The translations under genes were made by a program, and so were the position numbers. A stretch of 64,000 nt of DNA from Putridiphycobacter sp045110285. Its GTDB lineage: Bacteria; Bacteroidota; Bacteroidia; Flavobacteriales_D; Crocinitomicaceae. Numbering within the stretch: the stretch's first letter is position 1; every line of letters starts with the position of its first letter. Below the pieces are notes generated by a model. That model worked only from the letters and a program-made list of their open reading frames with translations. It was not told the DNA's origin and searched no databases. This document shows, piece after piece, positions 35,255 to 43,377 of this stretch. The DNA lies in contig JBGCGA010000012.1 in NCBI GenBank assembly GCA_045110285.1, positions 1-64,000 of the forward strand, written 5' to 3'.

Positions 35255-35529
35255 TATAGATGAATTACATTTTCAATTTTACTAACTAACAAATACTTAT
35301 CTATTATCGCTTGACTACTTTTCATTTTTTGTAATATAGAAACAGTAGTATACTTTTTAGTTTTTGAATAAGTCAGAGTGAATTTTGCCTCACTGCTAAA
35401 ACAGTTTTTTATCTCTTGTTCTGCGCCTGACTCTGTGACTACAATAAATTTAAAAACATAAGGTTTTGGAAACTTTTCCTTATCGAGTAAGGCTTTCAAG
35501 TTTTCGTAAGTTTTTTGTGTTGCTCCCAC
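35254..35529 (-). CDS. DUF493 family protein
   Basis: A 91-residue protein with the YbeD-like ferredoxin fold pattern: FPKPYVFKFIVVTE..., and KKYTTVSILQKMKSSQAIIDKYLLVSKIENVIHL. Members are thought to be small regulatory domains; the exact role is unknown. It overlaps both neighbours by 1 nt, so three genes are tightly coupled. Confidence 0.88.
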   Translation of the reverse strand: MGATQKTYENLKALLDKEKFPKPYVFKFIVVTESGAEQEIKNCFSSEAKFTLTYSKTKKYTTVSILQKMKSSQAIIDKYLLVSKIENVIHL

Positions 35530-36125
35530 TATTCTACTTGCTTTTTAGCTTTTAAAACTTCGTTTAGTAAAACACTATTAAAAGGATAATTACCAAATTT
35601 TAATTCAGCACGAAGATAATTCATTATTTCCGTTTCAGAAATGTCTTTTTCTATTATTTCCTTATTAGCAGAGTGAAAATCACTTGGTGCGGAAATTTTC
35701 ACATCTTTTAATTGATCAGCGCTCAGTTCGGGGCAGTATTTCGCCAGCGTAGACACAGCCAGCTTTTGTAACTTTACTAGGAACTTTATACTTACAATTA
35801 ATTCATCACCATCTCTTGAATTTGAAATCAACAATTTAATCTTCATTAAGGCAGATTGGTACGACCGCATAAAAACAGTTAATGGTTCTCTAGAGAAACG
35901 CCAGTCAATAATTAATGAATTGTGAGAATCAAAAATCAAGAATAATTTTCCTGCAGAATGCAGCCTTTCTATTTTTTTCAGATGGGCATAAATTACCTTA
36001 TTAGGAGGTATCACACTCATATATTTTTGTTTCCAACTAAAGAGCAATTCATTATAAGCATCTTCAGCATCTTCAGCATTCGTGATATTTAAAATACCTA
36101 AAGCTTCAATTTTAGATAAATTCAT
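35529..36125 (-). CDS. Conserved protein of unknown function
   Basis: A 198-residue, mostly helical cytoplasmic protein with no signal peptide or membrane segment. The N-terminal 55 residues (ALGILNITNAEDAEDAYNELLFSWKQKY...YAHLKKIERLHSA) have a faint J-domain-like helical layout but no HPD motif, so no such claim is made. It is the first gene of the tight operon with DUF493. Confidence 0.6.
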   Translation of the reverse strand: MNLSKIEALGILNITNAEDAEDAYNELLFSWKQKYMSVIPPNKVIYAHLKKIERLHSAGKLFLIFDSHNSLIIDWRFSREPLTVFMRSYQSALMKIKLLISNSRDGDELIVSIKFLVKLQKLAVSTLAKYCPELSADQLKDVKISAPSDFHSANKEIIEKDISETEIMNYLRAELKFGNYPFNSVLLNEVLKAKKQVE

Positions 36126-36160
36126 TAATTACATTTTACTTTATTTGCTATTTTTAGGCA

Positions 36161-36832
36161 ATGAAATCAGCGACTAATTCTGGCACAATTTACAAATTAA
36201 TAGAGGAACAACTTCGCCATTTGCCTGCAGAAAAAGCACATTTAGAAATGATTCCATATCGAACCGCAGAAAGCCTCCGTCCCTCTATAAATAAAAAAGA
36301 AAAAAACTCTGCCGTACTTTGCCTGTTGGCTGCAAACAGAAATACTTTGGATATTATTTTAATGGAACGGACAGAAGACGGTAGCCCACACTCTGGTCAA
36401 ATCAGTTTTCCTGGTGGGAAGAAGGAGCAGTTTGATAATAATTTGTCTGACACAGCGCTAAGGGAAACCTATGAGGAAATAGGAATAAGCAGAAAAAAGA
36501 TTACATTATTAGGACCATTAACTTCTTTGTATATTCCAGTGAGTAATTTCAAAGTCAATCCTTTTATTGGTTATACTGAAAACTTTGATGCGCTCACACT
36601 TTCTCAAAAAGAAGTAAAATCTGTATTCAAAATATCAGTTCACGACTTGTTACAACCTGATAACATGGTAAAAAAAGACATTCCTAATCACTTAGGCCAA
36701 ATTCTAAAAAATATTCCATGTTTTTATATTAACGGTAGAATAATATGGGGAGCCACAGCTTTAATTTTAAACGAAGTAAAAATGATATTTGAAAAAATTG
36801 ACCAAAATTTTGTCAAAAAAAAGACACCATAA
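36161..36832 (+). CDS. CoA-pyrophosphatase-type Nudix hydrolase
   Basis: A 223-residue Nudix protein. SGQISFPGGKKE followed by the Nudix box with RETYEEIGI (about 84-107) is the signature of the NUDT7/NudL group, which cleaves CoA and its derivatives. The C-terminal loop contains IWGATALILNEV, also typical. Its stop codon lies within the terminator stem. Confidence 0.9.
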   Translation: MKSATNSGTIYKLIEEQLRHLPAEKAHLEMIPYRTAESLRPSINKKEKNSAVLCLLAANRNTLDIILMERTEDGSPHSGQISFPGGKKEQFDNNLSDTALRETYEEIGISRKKITLLGPLTSLYIPVSNFKVNPFIGYTENFDALTLSQKEVKSVFKISVHDLLQPDNMVKKDIPNHLGQILKNIPCFYINGRIIWGATALILNEVKMIFEKIDQNFVKKKTP

Positions 36833-36852
36833 AGATTTTAGGTGTCTTTTTT
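36823..36852 (+). terminator. Rho-independent terminator after the CoA Nudix gene
   Basis: GACACC (36823-36828) pairs with GGTGTC (36841-36846), 12-nt loop, then TTTTTT. The flanking A-run also permits use by the convergent fabI gene. Confidence 0.8.
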
Positions 36853-36871
36853 CTCAGTAATTGAAGGCAGA

Positions 36872-37687
36872 TTATTCTGATCCGAATTGTTCTATAACCT
36901 CCTGGGTTACACCTGAATTCGAAAACCCTCCATCATGGAAAAGGTTCTGCATAGTAACATATTTTGTTAAATCACTAAATAGTGAAATGGCATAATTTGC
37001 GCAATCATCTGCTGAAGCGTTACCTAACGGTGACATTTTTTCAGCATAATTTATAAAATTATCAAAACCTTTTACTCCACTTCCAGCAGTTGTAACTGTT
37101 GGTGATTGAGAAATGGTATTTACTCTAACATGCTTTTTTACGCCATAGTGGTAACCAAAACTTCTAGCTACTGATTCTAAATACGACTTATTGTCAGCCA
37201 TATCATTATAATCTGGAAAAACACGCTGTGCTGCAATATATGTTAAAGCTAAAATTGAGCCCCAATCGTTGACAGCATCTAACTTCATTGCAGTCTGCAA
37301 CACTTTATGAAACGACAGAGCAGAAACATCAAGTCCTTTCATTGTCCAATCATAATTCTGATCGGTGTAATGACGTCCTTTTCTGACATTTACTGACATC
37401 CCAATTGAATGAAGAACAAAATCAACTTTACCTCCAAAAATTTCCATTGACTTGCTAAATAACGCCTCTAAATCTTCAAGACTAGTAGCATCTGCCGGAA
37501 TAATTTGAGCATCAATTTTTTCCCCTAACTCATTAATCTCTCCCATTCTCATAGCTATAGGAGCATTAGTAAGTACTATTTCTGCTCCTTGTTCATGCGC
37601 TCTTTCAGCTACTTTCCACGCAATTGATTGTGAATTAAGTGCACCAAAAATAATTCCTTTTTTTCCTTTTAATAATCCGTTTGACAT
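36872..37687 (-). CDS. fabI: Enoyl-[acyl-carrier-protein] reductase (NADH)
   Basis: About 271 residues, SDR fold, last step of each fatty acid elongation round. The N-terminal nucleotide site reads GKKGIIFGALNSQSIAWKVAERA, and the catalytic pair is in VFPDYNDMADNK (Tyr-x6-Lys). The C-terminal MSPLGNASADDCANYAISLFSDLT fits FabI. The ATG at 37687 (MSNGLLKGKK) is preferred over one at 37708 as it fits the usual FabI start. A promoter with TTG and TACATTTG precedes it. Confidence 0.95.
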   Translation of the reverse strand: MSNGLLKGKKGIIFGALNSQSIAWKVAERAHEQGAEIVLTNAPIAMRMGEINELGEKIDAQIIPADATSLEDLEALFSKSMEIFGGKVDFVLHSIGMSVNVRKGRHYTDQNYDWTMKGLDVSALSFHKVLQTAMKLDAVNDWGSILALTYIAAQRVFPDYNDMADNKSYLESVARSFGYHYGVKKHVRVNTISQSPTVTTAGSGVKGFDNFINYAEKMSPLGNASADDCANYAISLFSDLTKYVTMQNLFHDGGFSNSGVTQEVIEQFGSE

Positions 37688-37705
37688 AGGTTTTAGTTTA
37701 GATAA

Positions 37706-37739
37706 CAAATGTAATTTTTTTTAATTAAATCATCTCCAA
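37706..37739 (-). promoter_or_regulatory. fabI promoter (minus strand)
   Basis: On the minus strand TTG (37739-37737), 23 nt and TACATTTG (37713-37706), which fits the Bacteroidota TTG-N17-23-TAnnTTTG promoter, 18 nt before the fabI ATG and overlapping the end of the upstream gene. Confidence 0.55.
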
Positions 37740-38534
37740 TTTCTTCAATATCCCAATTACAAAAAGTACAACACCAGCCATCAAAAGACCATACCCCCAA
37801 TTTTTCTTACTTCTTGAAGATGATGAATAATCTGCAGTGACTTCTGATTCGTTTTTTGTGGAGATAATGTAAGGCTTGTTCTTTTCAGTTGATTTAGAAA
37901 TAATTAATTCACCAGTATCATCATTCGCATTACCGACTACAAATAATGACTGTCCGACCGGAATTGACTTTTCAACATGATAAAAACCTATTGTTTTGTT
38001 CGTGGATGTATTCTTGAAACTGATACCAGCAAATGAAAAATCAATCTGATTTTGATACGCTTCTTTTTCAAACACTGAATACGACTCAATAGCATCTATT
38101 TCAGCATCTCTATGGTTCAATTTTACGCTCCATTCATCTTTCTTAATCGAAAAATCATCTGCTACCTGCTCTCTATCAAGTACAACTTCTGTTTTTTTTA
38201 CCCATTTTTGAGTTTTGGCGCCATTTGACTCTGTTTTAGTTTCTAACTGTTCGAATTCTCTTTCTATCTCAACATAAACGTATGCACACTCCTTTTTTGA
38301 GTATTCTGAAATAATAGGGTTTTCACTATGTGCTTTACCATATAATTTGGAATACAACTTAAAACTACCTTTACCGTAAGAATTTGACAATGACTCGTAA
38401 TTTTCAAACAAGTTTCGAGGTGATGTTTCATCTGTAGCACTGATTGCTAATGATTTTGAGGCTTGCTTTTTAGAACCGAAGAATAATGAAACACCAATTA
38501 AAACGAAAATTGCCCCTCCTATTATATATAACAT
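37725..38534 (-). CDS. GIDE-domain membrane protein (eukaryotic MUL1-like, without RING)
   Basis: A 269-residue protein with a transmembrane helix at each end (about 2-19 and 246-263). Between them it has the GIDE-type pattern: GKAHSENPIISEYSKKECAYVYVEIEREFE...WVKKTEVV...FYHVEKSIPVGQSLFVVGNANDD. In eukaryotes this domain belongs to the mitochondrial E3 ligase MUL1, whose RING finger is absent here. Bacterial function is unknown. A topology with both termini near the same membrane face is likely. Confidence 0.8.
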   Translation of the reverse strand: MLYIIGGAIFVLIGVSLFFGSKKQASKSLAISATDETSPRNLFENYESLSNSYGKGSFKLYSKLYGKAHSENPIISEYSKKECAYVYVEIEREFEQLETKTESNGAKTQKWVKKTEVVLDREQVADDFSIKKDEWSVKLNHRDAEIDAIESYSVFEKEAYQNQIDFSFAGISFKNTSTNKTIGFYHVEKSIPVGQSLFVVGNANDDTGELIISKSTEKNKPYIISTKNESEVTADYSSSSRSKKNWGYGLLMAGVVLFVIGILKKLEMI

Positions 38535-38626
38535 TTGTTAAGATTTGAGTGTGGGTTTAAATATAGCCATATTTTTATGTTTTTATGTGCTAACTTTGTG
38601 GAGCTACAGCTAATTTACACACAATA

Positions 38627-39085
38627 ATGAAACCAACAGACCAAAACCCAATAGATAAAGATAAAACGACGGAAACCCCCAATACGATTGAATATGGGCA
38701 TCATGTAGGTTCCGCAGTTATAAAACCAGTTGATATTGGAAAAGTAAAAGGCAGGTCATTAACAGCTATGGCTCATCAAACTGACCAGCAGCTTGGACAG
38801 ATATATGAACAAATGCAATTGCTAGCCGAACAAGCAAAAAAGATAGAGGCTCGCAAAATAATTTCTGAAAAGATTTACAACTCTGATTTTAAGTTTAAAC
38901 CAATCATCAATCACACTTATTATCTGTACCAGAAAGAAAATTTAGAATCAGTACTCTCCATTTTAAGTCCTGAAGATTGGTTAAATTCTAGAGCTAATAC
39001 CACTGGTTTATATCTTGCTACCATCAAATTATTGGCCGATCACACTTGGGATGTTTTAGATTCGTCGAGCGAAAACCTATTTTAA
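38627..39085 (+). CDS. DUF2452 domain protein
   Basis: A 152-residue cytoplasmic protein with the DUF2452 pattern: HHVGSAVIKPVDIGKVKGRSLTAMAHQTDQQLGQIYEQMQLLAEQAKKIEARKIISEKIY, then YYLYQKENLESVLSILSPEDW. Common in Bacteroidota, no known function; the helical middle suggests a protein-protein interaction role. Confidence 0.88.
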   Translation: MKPTDQNPIDKDKTTETPNTIEYGHHVGSAVIKPVDIGKVKGRSLTAMAHQTDQQLGQIYEQMQLLAEQAKKIEARKIISEKIYNSDFKFKPIINHTYYLYQKENLESVLSILSPEDWLNSRANTTGLYLATIKLLADHTWDVLDSSSENLF

Positions 39086-39099
39086 TAGGGTGAAAAAGC

Positions 39100-39127
39100 T
39101 TGTTTGTCGAAAAATTATATATATTTG
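39100..39127 (+). promoter_or_regulatory. Promoter of the STAS-like gene
   Basis: TTG (39100-39102), 17 nt, TATATTTG (39120-39127): both boxes of the Flavobacterium-type promoter at allowed spacing, 18 nt before the ATG. Confidence 0.65.
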
Positions 39128-39145
39128 TACTGTTACTAACAGTAC
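39127..39145. promoter_or_regulatory. Perfect palindrome between promoter and start codon
   Basis: GTACTGTT - ACT - AACAGTAC, 8-bp arms with a 3-bp spacer. It begins with the last base of the -7 box and ends directly before the ATG. This is the position of an operator for a dimeric repressor or of a start-occluding hairpin. Confidence 0.55.
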
Positions 39146-39562
39146 ATGGATAAACTAGATTGCAATAAGGCCCTCATCAATAAATTCGACGACTCGATTG
39201 TTCTAATTGAATATACAGCTAATGAAAATGTTGAAGCCCATGATTTATCTCACATTGAGCGATCAATTGGAACACTGATAGGTAATCATCCATATTTTGC
39301 TATTTCAGTTTTGCCACAATCTTTTAAAAATTTCTCAATTGAAGCTAAAAACTTCATTACTGAAAAAACTGATAGATTAGAAAACAGATTAATTGATTGC
39401 TATGTAACGGATTCACTTTCGAAAAGATTAGAATTAGAAGTGTTTTTCCAATTTCATAAACCATCAAAAAAAACTAAAATATTTACTTCATTAAATAAAG
39501 CTTTAACTTTTATTGAAGGAGAAAAAAAATTAGAAGTTAATAAAAAAGGTGCGCTAGTTTAG
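39146..39562 (+). CDS. Putative STAS/SpoIIAA-like domain protein
   Basis: 138 residues, no signal peptide. The arrangement IVLIEYTANENVEAHDLSHIERSIGTLIGNHPYFAISVLPQSFKNFSIEAKNFI and SKRLELEVFFQFHKPSKKTKIFTSLNKALTFI resembles the STAS-like group of small Bacteroidota proteins (alternating strands and helices). No catalytic residues. It is preceded by a palindrome, hinting at tight control, and followed by a strong terminator, so it is transcribed alone. Confidence 0.65.
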   Translation: MDKLDCNKALINKFDDSIVLIEYTANENVEAHDLSHIERSIGTLIGNHPYFAISVLPQSFKNFSIEAKNFITEKTDRLENRLIDCYVTDSLSKRLELEVFFQFHKPSKKTKIFTSLNKALTFIEGEKKLEVNKKGALV

Positions 39563-39611
39563 CGGGGATTTTACTAGCATTACCGATTCAAGATTTTTAT
39601 TTCTTCTATTC

Positions 39612-39640
39612 AAGAGGTTGGTAACAACCTCTTTTTTTTG
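39612..39640 (+). terminator. Terminator of the STAS-like gene
   Basis: AAGAGGTTG (39612-39620) / CAACCTCTT (39625-39633), loop GTAA, followed by a run of T. Confidence 0.88.
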
Positions 39641-39644
39641 TGCC

Positions 39645-39685
39645 AAAAAAAAGGATATTCTGTCCGCGCAAAACATCCTTTTTTT
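39645..39685 (-). terminator. Terminator of the fumarylacetoacetase gene
   Basis: AAAAAAAAGGAT (39645-39656) pairs with ATCCTTTTTTT (39675-39685) around an 18-nt loop; read on the minus strand it ends in a T-run just after the gene ending at 39702. Confidence 0.7.
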
Positions 39686-39701
39686 AAAATCAAAATATCT
39701 G

Positions 39702-40973
39702 TTATTTCGCAGGCAATACCTTTGTCGACACTTCCCCAAATCCAATTCTTAACCCGTCTTTCTCGCAATACCCCCTCATAATTACTGTATCGTGGTCGTT
39801 AATGAATTTACGTTCTGTTCCGTCTGACATTTTAAAGGGCTTTGTTCCTTTCCATGACGTTTCTAACATTGAGCCATACTGACCTACTTCAGGTCCAGAA
39901 ATTGTTCCTGACCCCATAGCATCTCCAGCATTAATATTACATCCATTTACGGAATGATGAGCTAATTGTTGATTCATATTCCAATACATATATTTGAAAT
40001 TAGACTGACCCACACAATTTTCCTCACCATTTTCAGGCTGGATAAACACATCCAAATTCATATCAATATGTTTATCACCTTTATATTCTAGGTAAGGAAG
40101 TACTTTTGGATCCTGAACTGGTCCTGGAATTCTAAATTGCTCTAAAGCATCCAATGTTACAATCCAAGGAGACACGCAAGACGCAAAGTTTTTACCTAAG
40201 AATGGCCCTAGTGGCACATACTCCCAACCTTGAATATCTCTTGCACTCCAATCATTTAATAAAGCGACACCAAAAATATAGTCGTCTGCCTCTTCTGTCG
40301 AAATTGAATCGCCTAGAGGTTTCCCTTGGAATGTAAAGAATACCGTTTCTAATTCAAAATCTAATAAATTGGAAGGTCCAAAATTCGGCACTTCGTCATT
40401 TGGTCCTTTCTTCTGCCCTTTAGGTCGGTAAATTGGTTCTCCAGACACAATAATTGAAGAAGCTCTACCGTGATAACCCACTGGAATATGCTTCCAATTT
40501 GGCAGTAATGCATTGTTTGGATCACGGAATAAACATCCCACATTATAAGCATGCTGTTCACTGGAGTAAAAGTCAGTATAATCACCTACTTTAATCGGCA
40601 TCATCATATCAACATCAGTCATTGGCAACAGTACCTGACTGACGTGGTGCTCGTTCTTTCTCAAATCAGGAAAATCAGATTTCAAAAGTTTATAAATTCT
40701 TAACCGTAATTCACTGACATTTTTCTTTCCTTTTAACATCATTGAATTCAGATACTCTGCATCAAAATCCTCAATACTAAACGGTAAGTTTTTTAAATAA
40801 CCCAAAACGAACAAGCTCTTTAAATCAAGCACACGGTCGCCAATTGCCACCCCTACTCTTGCCTTTAAAACGTCTGTTTTAAAAATACCAAACGGTAAAT
40901 TTTGAATTGGAAAATCTGAATTTGCAGGTACTTCAACCCACGATTTATCGTTTTTATCAATAATAATTGACAT
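39702..40973 (-). CDS. fahA: Fumarylacetoacetase
   Basis: A 423-residue enzyme that cleaves fumarylacetoacetate to fumarate and acetoacetate, the last step of tyrosine/homogentisate breakdown. It has the N-terminal SH3-like part (FGIFKTDVLKARVGVAIGDRVLDL), the metal and catalytic region DYTDFYSSEQHAYNVG, VGYHGRASSI, the acidic DFELETVFF and VALLNDWSARDIQGWEYVPLGPFLGKNF. Length matches the family. No other tyrosine-catabolism genes are adjacent. Confidence 0.95.
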   Translation of the reverse strand: MSIIIDKNDKSWVEVPANSDFPIQNLPFGIFKTDVLKARVGVAIGDRVLDLKSLFVLGYLKNLPFSIEDFDAEYLNSMMLKGKKNVSELRLRIYKLLKSDFPDLRKNEHHVSQVLLPMTDVDMMMPIKVGDYTDFYSSEQHAYNVGCLFRDPNNALLPNWKHIPVGYHGRASSIIVSGEPIYRPKGQKKGPNDEVPNFGPSNLLDFELETVFFTFQGKPLGDSISTEEADDYIFGVALLNDWSARDIQGWEYVPLGPFLGKNFASCVSPWIVTLDALEQFRIPGPVQDPKVLPYLEYKGDKHIDMNLDVFIQPENGEENCVGQSNFKYMYWNMNQQLAHHSVNGCNINAGDAMGSGTISGPEVGQYGSMLETSWKGTKPFKMSDGTERKFINDHDTVIMRGYCEKDGLRIGFGEVSTKVLPAK

Positions 40974-41014
40974 GTTTTGTTAATTTTACAAGTGAATAAT
41001 TCGGTCTACTTTCA

Positions 41015-41599
41015 ATGCCTAAAGATATAAAAGAAATAGAATATAAAAAGAATAATAGGCTTGGTTGGATCGCCTTTTCTGTTCTACTCATTCATTTCAG
41101 TTTGGTTATTTTTTCTATTGTTCCTGAGTCCGAAACGACATCTAAAATCAATCATCTGGCGGAAAGCTATGTTGATCCAGTATTCAAACAAAAATGGGCA
41201 ATGTTTGCACCTTGCCCAATTCTTGAAAACAGACTTAAAATTAAGTACTATTTTGGCAATGATTCAACTCATTGGATTGACCCAATTGAGAACGCTCTCT
41301 CCAATCACCAACGCTATAGATTTACTCACCATGGCAATATTGCCGTTGGTTATTACAATATGCTATATTGGTTTAAAATTGAATTGGATAAATTGAAAAC
41401 TAAGCCCGCTAAATGGCTTATATTTTCTGAACAAACCAAACTTAGAAATAGCCTTGGAAATAGATTGTTAAATAACTATGTGAAGGGTTACGCAAATGAA
41501 AATTTTGATGAAAATCCGACAAAAACGAGCCTAGACATTTCATACAGAAATCTAGAAACTGGAGATACTGCGCATTATTATTTCATAGATTACAAATGA
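41015..41599 (+). CDS. DUF5819-like single-pass membrane protein
   Basis: 194 residues with one N-terminal transmembrane helix (about 14-36). The central FKQKWAMFAPCPILENRLKIKYYF resembles the DUF5819 'F.Q.W.MFAPNP' pattern. The remainder is a soluble domain likely outside the cytoplasm. The stop overlaps the next gene (HTTM-like) as ATGA, so the two are translated together. From memory such pairs are seen in other bacteria; function unknown. Confidence 0.75.
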   Translation: MPKDIKEIEYKKNNRLGWIAFSVLLIHFSLVIFSIVPESETTSKINHLAESYVDPVFKQKWAMFAPCPILENRLKIKYYFGNDSTHWIDPIENALSNHQRYRFTHHGNIAVGYYNMLYWFKIELDKLKTKPAKWLIFSEQTKLRNSLGNRLLNNYVKGYANENFDENPTKTSLDISYRNLETGDTAHYYFIDYK

Positions 41600-42465
41600 T
41601 GCAGTCCATTCCATATCTATTTACAAAGCCTTGTGCTTATGGCGCCCAGTTGACCACATTTAAAAAAGTATTGTATCTATTCTTATTTGTCAATACCCTA
41701 CTAATGCTGCCCATGGTCAATTCAATTTTTGGACAACAAGGTATTGCGGGATCTATGGGATTCATGTGGAATGGAACAGCTTCATTTTTAAATTTATTAG
41801 GGCACCCTGCAGCTTATACTAGACCATATATTGCCTGGTTTTTTATTGCCGGACAGCTTGTAGCTATGGTACTAGGTTACTTTAAAGTGTTACCCAAACT
41901 ATCCGCTTTTGCCCTTTTCTTTTTTACGGCCAATTTATTCTCAAAAGGTGGCTTGTTTTTTACAGGAGGTGAAGTATTAATAGACATTTTGCTATTTTAC
42001 ATGATATTTTTGACGGAGAATGAGACGCTAAGTCCTGTTCAAAACGTTGTCAATAACTCAATTTATTACGGCTTAGTCATTCAAATCTGTATCCTTTACT
42101 TTTTCTCTACATTTTTTAAACTTTACGATCCTAATTGGACAAGCGGTAAAGCCTTAACTTACGTATCAGAAATACCTTTTTACTCAACCGATTGGTTCTA
42201 TTCTCTTGCCCACTACTCTCCTATTGCGAGTAAAATAGCCACCATATCAGTCCTTGTTTACCAAGGCATTTTCCCTATTGTTGTTTGGATAAAGCAAGTG
42301 AAAATTCCATTTTTAATTTTTGGTGTCATCCTTCATTTAGGAATCGCTTTTGGCATGGGAATTTTTTCTTTTGGCATCATGATGATTATTAGTTATTTAT
42401 TATTTTTAGATTCGTCACAAATCCAGAAGCTAAGTACAAAATTGACCTTTAAGAGAAATGGCTAA
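41596..42465 (+). CDS. HTTM-like polytopic membrane protein
   Basis: 289 residues with about six transmembrane segments (roughly 23-43, 80-95, 100-118, 130-146, 160-180, 225-275). Layout and the SYLLFLD end resemble HTTM (vitamin-K-dependent carboxylase-type) proteins. Coupled to the DUF5819-like gene by ATGA overlap. It overlaps the RNase H gene start by 8 nt. No catalytic motif recognised. Confidence 0.7.
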   Translation: MMQSIPYLFTKPCAYGAQLTTFKKVLYLFLFVNTLLMLPMVNSIFGQQGIAGSMGFMWNGTASFLNLLGHPAAYTRPYIAWFFIAGQLVAMVLGYFKVLPKLSAFALFFFTANLFSKGGLFFTGGEVLIDILLFYMIFLTENETLSPVQNVVNNSIYYGLVIQICILYFFSTFFKLYDPNWTSGKALTYVSEIPFYSTDWFYSLAHYSPIASKIATISVLVYQGIFPIVVWIKQVKIPFLIFGVILHLGIAFGMGIFSFGIMMIISYLLFLDSSQIQKLSTKLTFKRNG

Positions 42466-43270
42466 AAAAAAGAAATTCTACGTGGTTTGGGAAGGTCATG
42501 CACCTGGCATTTATAATGACTGGAACAAAGCCAAAAAGCAAGTGAGTGGTTACAATGGCGCTCGCTTTATGTCGTTTGAAGATAAAGGTCAAGCCGAACA
42601 AGCTTATAAAACGGGTATTATACCAGCCAAAAAAGAAGGCGAAAAAACCAAATACTATGTGGTTTGGAGAGGACATAAACCAGGGATTTATACCGATTGG
42701 CCAACAACACAAAAACAAATTCAAGGTTTTCCAAAGCCTAGCTATAAAATTTTTGGCAGTAAAGCATTAGCGCAACAAGCTTATAAAGAAGGTCCAGAAA
42801 ATTTCCAGGGTGACTATAAAAAAACAAGAGACTTAAGCCCGGAAGAATTAGAAAGAATCGGCCAACCACTTGACTTGGCACTGAGTGTTGATGCGGCTTG
42901 TAATGGGAAAGGAGATTTTGAATACAGAGGTGTTTGGCTTCATAATAAAGAGGAAGTATTTAAAGTTGGCCCCTACAAAAATGGATCGAATAATATTGGC
43001 GAATTCCTAGCCTTAGTGCATGCCCTAGCCTACCTGAAAGGATTTAAGGATCCAAAAATGCACACCATGCCTATTTATTCTGATTCTAGAATTGCTATGG
43101 GATGGGTACAGTATAAAGTTTGCAGAACAAAACAGAAGCCAGATTCAGATGTCAAGAATTTGATTGCCAGGGCTGAAAATTGGTTAAAAACTAATCAATT
43201 TAAAAATCCAATTCTAAAATGGGAAACCAAAGTATGGGGTGAAATTCCGGCAGATTTTGGGCGAAAATAA
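42458..43270 (+). CDS. rnhA: Ribonuclease H with two hybrid-binding (viroplasmin) domains
   Basis: A 270-residue protein. Residues 1-55 and 65-120 are two copies of the hybrid-binding domain (KKFYVVWEGHAPGIYNDW and TKYYVVWRGHKPGIYTDW), which hold RNA-DNA hybrids. The RNase H1 catalytic domain follows from about 138: LSVDAACNG (Asp), GEFLALVHAL (Glu), MPIYSDSRIAMGWV (Asp) and a C-terminal ADF. The enzyme removes RNA in hybrids such as R-loops and primers. Eukaryotic RNase H1 has one such domain; Bacteroidota RNases H with an added domain are known. Confidence 0.9.
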   Translation: MAKKKKFYVVWEGHAPGIYNDWNKAKKQVSGYNGARFMSFEDKGQAEQAYKTGIIPAKKEGEKTKYYVVWRGHKPGIYTDWPTTQKQIQGFPKPSYKIFGSKALAQQAYKEGPENFQGDYKKTRDLSPEELERIGQPLDLALSVDAACNGKGDFEYRGVWLHNKEEVFKVGPYKNGSNNIGEFLALVHALAYLKGFKDPKMHTMPIYSDSRIAMGWVQYKVCRTKQKPDSDVKNLIARAENWLKTNQFKNPILKWETKVWGEIPADFGRK

Positions 43271-43278
43271 ATTCTGCA

Positions 43279-43320
43279 TCATTCAAAACAGGACTTCCCT
43301 CATTCAAAAAAAGGCTTCCC
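43279..43320. repeat. Two-copy 21-bp tandem repeat upstream of the DUF4139 gene
   Basis: TCATTCAAAACAGGACTTCC plus C and a second copy differing at three positions (43279-43299 and 43300-43320), followed by a partial third TCATT. It could be an operator pair; function unknown. Confidence 0.6.
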
Positions 43321-43353
43321 TCATTTATACTTTTCCTTATTAACTAGTAGCTA

Positions 43354-43361
43354 TACTTTTG
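43354..43361 (+). promoter_or_regulatory. -7 promoter box of the DUF4139 gene
   Basis: TACTTTTG fits TAnnTTTG, 16 nt before the ATG. Confidence 0.45.
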
Positions 43362-43377
43362 AGAAAAATATTTAGCT

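Noticed and set aside
35529..36125. J-domain co-chaperone
   Set aside because: The helical N-terminus is only vaguely similar and the HPD motif is absent.
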